Notes under the pieces: model-generated
Told to the model about the DNA's origin: nothing
Database searches by the model: none
What the model saw: only the letters and a program-made list of their open reading frames with translations
NCBI GenBank assembly: GCA_009782085.1
Contig: WQUN01000196.1
Span: forward strand, 1 to 9,957
Direction: 5' to 3'
DNA: 9,957 nt
From: Bacillota bacterium
Lineage (GTDB): Bacteria > Bacillota > Clostridia > Lachnospirales > WQUN01
Translations under genes and position numbers: made by a program
Shown: positions 5,991-9,957 of the stretch, piece by piece
Layout of the letters: every line of letters begins with the position of its first letter
Position numbering within the stretch: position 1 is the first letter of the stretch

Positions 5991-6005
5991 CCCGTATGTT
6001 AAAAT
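5977..6005 (+). promoter_or_regulatory. Candidate internal promoter before the second glycosidase
   Basis: TTGTAA (5977-5982) is followed after exactly 17 nt by TAAAAT (6000-6005), with TG one base before the -10. The arrangement and -35 hexamer match those of the candidate araD promoter. The -35 lies in the last codons of the upstream glycosidase gene and the -10 lies just after its stop. It would allow the second glycosidase and the kinase to be expressed apart from the first gene. Confidence 0.4.
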
Positions 6006-6052
6006 CATGAACAACGCAAATAATGCCGTTACAATACAATCGGGAGGTACCT

Positions 6053-8140
6053 ATGGACAACATTGCCCTGCGAAGCGAAACCCTGGTTTGCGAATTCAGC
6101 CGCGAGAACGGCGCTCTCGTCCGGCTGATCGCCGCCGGGACGGACTGGCGCGTTCTGGACCGGCCGGAACTCGGCCTGAGTTTTCAGCTGCTCGTGCCGC
6201 TCAACGACGAACTGCGCAACAACCCCGTCCTCGGCGAAAAACAGAAACTCGATTCCTATGAGGAGCGGACGGGCCGGGTAATTTTCCGCTGGAAAAACGT
6301 GGTCAGCGAGAGGGGCGGGGCACTGCCCGTCGACGTGGAACTGACCGTCGCCGCGGAGGGGCCGCAGATCGTCTACTATATGACTATAGCGAACCGCTCC
6401 GGATATGTCGTCGAGTCGGCCCACTGCCCGTATCTGGGAGACGTCAGGCCGCCCGAAGCCGCCGCGTGGCTCCGGAGCTTTTTGTATAACTACGGGACGG
6501 GCGAGGAGCACGATATCTGGCCCCATTTCCACAACCTGCACGGTTATTACGGCGTCGACTATCCCACGCAGATGACGGGCGGCTGCAGGATGACCCCAAT
6601 GACGCCGTTTTACCTTATCCGATCCGAAAATCAGGGGCTTTACGCCGGGATAAAGTCCGAAAACGCCGCGTCCGCCGCGCCCGTAGGCTGGGCCGTGGAG
6701 TTGAGGCCCGGCTGGGGCTCGTCGATCGACGCGTCTGTCCCGGAAGGGCCGGAAATCGCGGGAAAGCCCGTACACACGCGTTTCGCGGCGGTACATATGC
6801 CGTATATCGCCCCCGGCGGGACGCGGAGCCTCGTCCCCGTGGCTTTGGAGGCGTTCGAGGGCGGCTGGCAGCGCGGCGCGGATATTTACAAGGCCTGGCG
6901 CGCCGGCTGGATGAAGCCCGCCGAGGCCCCCGAATGGGCCGGAAACCCGCATTCCTGGCAGCAGCTGCACATCAACTCCCCGGAGGACGAGCTCCGGATG
7001 AGGTTTACGGAGCTCCCGGAAGCCGCGCGCGAGTGCAAGAAACATGGAGTAGCGGCGATCCAGCTCGTCGGCTGGAACGACGGCGGCCAGGATCAGGGGA
7101 ACCCCTCCCACGACCCCGACCCGCGGCTGGGCACTTTCGGAGAGTTGAAGGCCGCCATCGCGGAGTGCCACAGGATCGGCGTCAAAATCATCCTGTTTTC
7201 AAAATTCACCTGGGCGGATAAGGCGACGGAGCGGTTCCGGACAAGCCTCAAAGACCTGGCCGCGACAGACCCTTACGGCGATTACTATCACTACGGCGGC
7301 TATCAGTATCAGACGCCCGCGCAGCTCATGGACATAAACACGAAGCGGCTGGTCCCGATGTGTTTCCTGTCGGAGGAATACCTCGGCGTATGCGAAAAGG
7401 AGTTCCGGAAAGTCGTGGACCTCGGCGCGGCGGGGATGCTCTACGACGAGTGCCAGCACCACAGCCCGGCGGTCGTGTGCTTCAACACGGCCCACGGGCA
7501 CGCGTACGGCGCGCCTGTCTATCAAAACGACAGGGAACTGATCAAACGGTTCCGGCGGACGCCGGGCATTCCGGCGGATTTCCTGATGTCCGGGGAGGCG
7601 TGTTACGACTGGGAGATGGAGGCCTACCAACTGGCCTATTTCCGCACTGAGAACAAGCGCCACGTGCCGCTTAGCCGCTATCTGTGGCCGCAGGCGCAGT
7701 ACATGACCGCCGTCACAGGCTTTGACGACAGGAACATGATAAACCAGTGCCTGATGTACAGGTACATCGTCAGCTACGAGCCGTATTTCTTCAAGGGCAG
7801 GCTGGACGATTACCCCGCAACAATGGCTTACGGGGAGACGATGGACGCGCTTCGGACCAAATACCGCAAATGGTTCTGGGACGGGGAGTTCCGCGATGTA
7901 TGCGGGGCGAGGGCGAGCTTCGCCGGCGGCGGCGATTATCCGACGTATTCGGTGTTCCGGGCTTCGGACGGAAGCCTGGGCGCGGTCGTCGTCAATTACG
8001 AGGACGAGGCGGTTTCGGTGACGCTGGAGGCGGAAAACGGGCAAAAGTTCGGAAGGTATTGCCCGGTCGGCGGCGGCGAGGCGGAGTTCGGCGGGAGCGT
8101 CGATATCCCCGCGCGGTCGGCGGTGGTCGTGATGCCGTAG
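6053..8140 (+). CDS. Putative glycoside hydrolase of the DUF6259 type
   Basis: The 695-aa product has no signal peptide. Residues about 1-270 form a beta-sandwich of the kind seen before GH31/GH36-like barrels (LRSETLVCEFSRENGALVRL, then VDVELTVAAEGPQIVYYMTI). Residues about 295-610 look like a TIM barrel, and about 615-695 a C-terminal beta domain (YSVFRASDGSLGAVVVNYED). Acidic residues at barrel strand ends that could be catalytic are D343 in GWNDGGQDQGNP, D465/E466 in GMLYDECQHH and E514 in LMSGEACYDWE. The overall form matches my memory of DUF6259 proteins, which have no firmly known substrate. The ATG at 6053 is chosen over the in-frame ATG at 6023 because GGGAGG lies five nt before it and the upstream codons overlap that site. 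It follows the first glycosidase by 62 bp and precedes the kinase by 25 bp, so it is probably part of the same operon. Confidence 0.65.
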   Translation: MDNIALRSETLVCEFSRENGALVRLIAAGTDWRVLDRPELGLSFQLLVPLNDELRNNPVLGEKQKLDSYEERTGRVIFRWKNVVSERGGALPVDVELTVAAEGPQIVYYMTIANRSGYVVESAHCPYLGDVRPPEAAAWLRSFLYNYGTGEEHDIWPHFHNLHGYYGVDYPTQMTGGCRMTPMTPFYLIRSENQGLYAGIKSENAASAAPVGWAVELRPGWGSSIDASVPEGPEIAGKPVHTRFAAVHMPYIAPGGTRSLVPVALEAFEGGWQRGADIYKAWRAGWMKPAEAPEWAGNPHSWQQLHINSPEDELRMRFTELPEAARECKKHGVAAIQLVGWNDGGQDQGNPSHDPDPRLGTFGELKAAIAECHRIGVKIILFSKFTWADKATERFRTSLKDLAATDPYGDYYHYGGYQYQTPAQLMDINTKRLVPMCFLSEEYLGVCEKEFRKVVDLGAAGMLYDECQHHSPAVVCFNTAHGHAYGAPVYQNDRELIKRFRRTPGIPADFLMSGEACYDWEMEAYQLAYFRTENKRHVPLSRYLWPQAQYMTAVTGFDDRNMINQCLMYRYIVSYEPYFFKGRLDDYPATMAYGETMDALRTKYRKWFWDGEFRDVCGARASFAGGGDYPTYSVFRASDGSLGAVVVNYEDEAVSVTLEAENGQKFGRYCPVGGGEAEFGGSVDIPARSAVVVMP

Positions 8141-8165
8141 GATAAATTCGAAAAGGAGGCCCCCA

Positions 8166-9059
8166 ATGGGCAAAATCGCCGTGATCGGCAGCCTTAACAT
8201 GGACATGGTCATCACTTCGCCGAAGATGCCGCTGATGGGCGAGACGGTAATGGGCGGCGGCTTTATCACTTCGCCCGGCGGCAAGGGCGCTAACCAGGCC
8301 GTCGCGGCTTCGCGGCTGGGCGGGGACGTAGCGATGGCGGGCTGCGTCGGGGACGACGCCTTCGGGGACCGGCTCTTGGAGAACCTCCGGCAAAGCGGCG
8401 TAGACGTCGGACGGGTCCGCCGGCTGCCGGGAGTTTCGACGGGCGTCGCGATGATAATCGTCGTCGGCGGAGACAACACCATCTTGGTGGACCCCGGCGC
8501 GAACGCGCTCCTGACGCCTGACATGCTCGACGAGGACTTTATCGCGGCCTGCGACACGGTGATGCTGCAACTGGAGATACCCCCTGAAACGGTTAGCCGG
8601 GCCGCGGACATAGCCCGCCGGCACGGCGTCCGCGTGCTGCTCAACCCGGCTCCGGCCCGTCCGCTGCCGGCCGGGCTTCTGGCCAAAGCGGACGTGCTGA
8701 CCCCCAACGAAACGGAATGCGGCCTTATGACCGGCGCGGAAATAGCCTCTGTCGGCGACGCCGGGCGCGCGATACCCGACCTCCTTGCCCGCGGCGCGCG
8801 AAACGTCATAGTGACTATGGGTAAAAACGGCGCCGTATACAACGACGGCGATAAAATCGTCCACTGCCCCGCGCCGCCGGTGAAAGCGGTCGACACGACC
8901 GCCGCGGGCGACTGCTTCTCCGCCGCCGTGGCGGTGGCTCTCGGCGAAGGCAAAAGCATCGCCGAGGCCGTCGGCTTCGCCTGCAGGGCAGGGGCGCTCA
9001 CGGTGCAGAAGATGGGGGCGCAGGCGTCGCTGCCGTGGAGGGACGACCTCAGGTCTTGA
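8166..9059 (+). CDS. rbsK: Ribokinase / PfkB-family sugar kinase
   Basis: This cytoplasmic enzyme transfers phosphate from ATP to a sugar, classically D-ribose to ribose 5-phosphate. The 297-aa product is close to E. coli RbsK (309 aa). Visible are the sugar-binding GSLNMD (8-13), PfkB signature 1 with GGKGANQA (38-45), NPAPARPLP (160-168), TPNETE (179-184), and signature 2 DTTAAGDCFSAA, whose D249 is the expected catalytic base. GGKGANQ together with NPAP is characteristic of true ribokinases, though deoxyribokinase or another pentose/ketose kinase remains possible. AAGGAGG stands six nt before the ATG. The gene follows the second glycosidase by 25 bp and is very probably co-transcribed. The kinase would phosphorylate a sugar freed by the glycosidases; no ribose transporter (rbsABC) or rbsD is visible. 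Its stop codon overlaps the -35 of the next promoter. Confidence 0.9.
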   Translation: MGKIAVIGSLNMDMVITSPKMPLMGETVMGGGFITSPGGKGANQAVAASRLGGDVAMAGCVGDDAFGDRLLENLRQSGVDVGRVRRLPGVSTGVAMIIVVGGDNTILVDPGANALLTPDMLDEDFIAACDTVMLQLEIPPETVSRAADIARRHGVRVLLNPAPARPLPAGLLAKADVLTPNETECGLMTGAEIASVGDAGRAIPDLLARGARNVIVTMGKNGAVYNDGDKIVHCPAPPVKAVDTTAAGDCFSAAVAVALGEGKSIAEAVGFACRAGALTVQKMGAQASLPWRDDLRS

Positions 9060-9084
9060 CACAATTAGAAATACATGGTAATGT
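9056..9084 (+). promoter_or_regulatory. Near-consensus sigma-A promoter of the substrate-binding protein gene
   Basis: A perfect -35 TTGACA (9056-9061) is followed after exactly 17 nt by TAATGT (9079-9084), with TG one base upstream (TGG-TAATGT), an extended -10. The -35 overlaps the TGA stop codon of the ribokinase gene (9057-9059). It leaves a leader of about 45 nt before the start at 9137. It is the best promoter in the window and marks a new transcription unit. Confidence 0.75.
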
Positions 9085-9136
9085 AGCATTAATATTGCGG
9101 GGAAAAACCTGAACAATGTTAATTTTAGGAGTTCGC

Positions 9137-9957
9137 ATGAAAAGAAAAATCAACGCTTTACCGCTTGTTTTATTTATGGCGGCTATTGCTTTATCCGGAT
9201 GTAAACAATCAAATGCAAATACAATTCGGATAGGTTTTTTCCCTAACCTTACCCATTCTCAGGCAGTGTATGGGTATGCCAATGGAGATTACGAAAAGGT
9301 CTTCGGAGAGCAGTACCGGGTTAAATGGCAGAGTTTTAATGCGGGACCCGCCGAAATAGAAGCCATGTTCGCGGGAGAAGTGGATATTGGATATATTGGG
9401 CCTATTCCCGCAATTAACGGGTACATAAAATCAAACGGCGATGTGAAAATCATCGCCGGGGCTGCGCTCAACGGCGCCATGCTGGTTACACGAAAAGGGC
9501 TGATTATTAACGAAGTCAAGGAATTGGCGGGACATACCATAGCGGTGCCGCAGTTCGGCAATACACAGCATTTATGTTTGTTGAACCTGCTGTCGGCCAA
9601 TGGGCTCAGTACCATTGAAAAGGGTGGGAATGTTAAGGTAATCGAGTCTTCCAACCCTGATACGAAAACACTAATGGACAAAGGAGATATTGACGCGGCC
9701 TTGGTTCCCGAACCGTGGGCCACCCGGTTGATAGATGAAATCGGAGTTAACGTACTGCTGGGCAGCGGCGAAGTTTGGGATGCCGGCGATTATTCAACTG
9801 CGGTCGTCGTCGTAAGCGCAAAGTTTTATGAAAAAAACAAGGATTTAGTTAAGAAATTTTTACAGACACACATTGATATTACCGAGTATATTAATGAGCA
9901 TCCGGAAGAAGCGATGAAAAAGATCAATGATAAAATAGGCGAGCTTACCGGAAGCAA
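9137..9957 (+). CDS. SsuA/NrtA-like ABC transporter substrate-binding lipoprotein (3' end cut off)
   Basis: The reading frame is open from ATG 9137 to the window end: 273 codons plus two bases, against about 320-330 aa for the family. A lipoprotein signal is clear: MKRK, a hydrophobic stretch, and lipobox ALSGC with Cys22, so the protein should be anchored on the outer face of the membrane. The mature part reads TIRIGFFPNLTHSQA, then FNAGPAEIEAMFAGEVDIGYIGPIPAINGY and ALVPEPWATRL, the usual landmarks of the aliphatic sulfonate/nitrate/taurine-binding (SsuA, NMT1/THI5-like) group. The exact ligand cannot be told. AGGAG (9127-9131) lies five nt before the ATG. Codon use differs from the preceding gene: 7 of the first 20 codons end in G or C, against 17 of 20 in the ribokinase gene. 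The permease and ATPase genes are expected to the right, outside the window. Confidence 0.88.
   Translation, partial: MKRKINALPLVLFMAAIALSGCKQSNANTIRIGFFPNLTHSQAVYGYANGDYEKVFGEQYRVKWQSFNAGPAEIEAMFAGEVDIGYIGPIPAINGYIKSNGDVKIIAGAALNGAMLVTRKGLIINEVKELAGHTIAVPQFGNTQHLCLLNLLSANGLSTIEKGGNVKVIESSNPDTKTLMDKGDIDAALVPEPWATRLIDEIGVNVLLGSGEVWDAGDYSTAVVVVSAKFYEKNKDLVKKFLQTHIDITEYINEHPEEAMKKINDKIGELTGS

Noticed and set aside
6029..7171. A 380-codon open frame on the - strand opposite the second glycosidase
   Set aside because: It is low-complexity, Arg/Gly/Val-rich and antisense to a gene with good start signals and family-like structure; it is a shadow of high GC content.
7199..9064. A 621-codon open frame on the - strand across the ribokinase and second glycosidase genes
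   Set aside because: It is antisense to two clearly recognised proteins, is rich in Arg/Pro/Ala as expected from the complement of GC-rich codons, has no recognisable domain and no ribosome binding site of note.

Overview
The window looks like a chromosomal piece of a fairly GC-rich Gram-positive anaerobe of the Clostridia type, probably an uncultured gut, rumen or digester lineage. The reasons are strong AGGAGG-type ribosome binding sites on nearly every gene, a LytR-CpsA-Psr (LCP) cell-wall ligase, a type II pantothenate kinase (the Firmicutes form) and a lipoprotein-type solute-binding protein. No rRNA, tRNA, CRISPR array, phage gene or complete insertion sequence is visible. The species assignment is inference.

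Left part (1-2750): the tail of an unidentified + strand gene ends at 68. A 98-bp perfect-armed palindromic element (82-179) follows, abutting the stop codon of an LCP-family gene on the - strand (180-1580). The LCP gene diverges from a type II pantothenate kinase gene, coaW (1757-2608). Their shared spacer holds nested direct and inverted repeats and a nine-copy pyrimidine-rich heptamer repeat that ends right at the coaW ribosome binding site. coaW converges on a 44-codon small gene (2614-2748, -) that lies just downstream of, and probably in one transcript with, araD.

Middle and right (2770-9059): a carbohydrate locus. araD (L-ribulose-5-phosphate 4-epimerase) runs leftward. Running rightward are a GH151/GHL6-like glycoside hydrolase (3990-5990), a second large putative glycosidase of the DUF6259 type (6053-8140) and a PfkB/ribokinase (8166-9059). 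Neither glycosidase has an obvious signal peptide, so oligosaccharides or glycosides are probably imported and cleaved in the cytoplasm. The kinase and the epimerase would then pass a pentose-type sugar towards the pentose phosphate pathway. No transporter, regulator or isomerase for this locus lies in the window. The 500-bp spacer between araD and the first glycosidase carries a 187-bp miniature transposable element with 16/17 terminal inverted repeats and a perfect 10-bp target duplication. Inside it is a 27-bp-armed palindrome with four GGCGCGCC sites.

Right edge (9056-9957): a near-consensus promoter overlaps the stop codon of the kinase gene and drives an AT-richer gene for an SsuA/NrtA-like substrate-binding lipoprotein, which is cut off by the window end. 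It looks like a separate transcription unit and probably starts a sulfonate- or nitrate-type ABC transporter operon.
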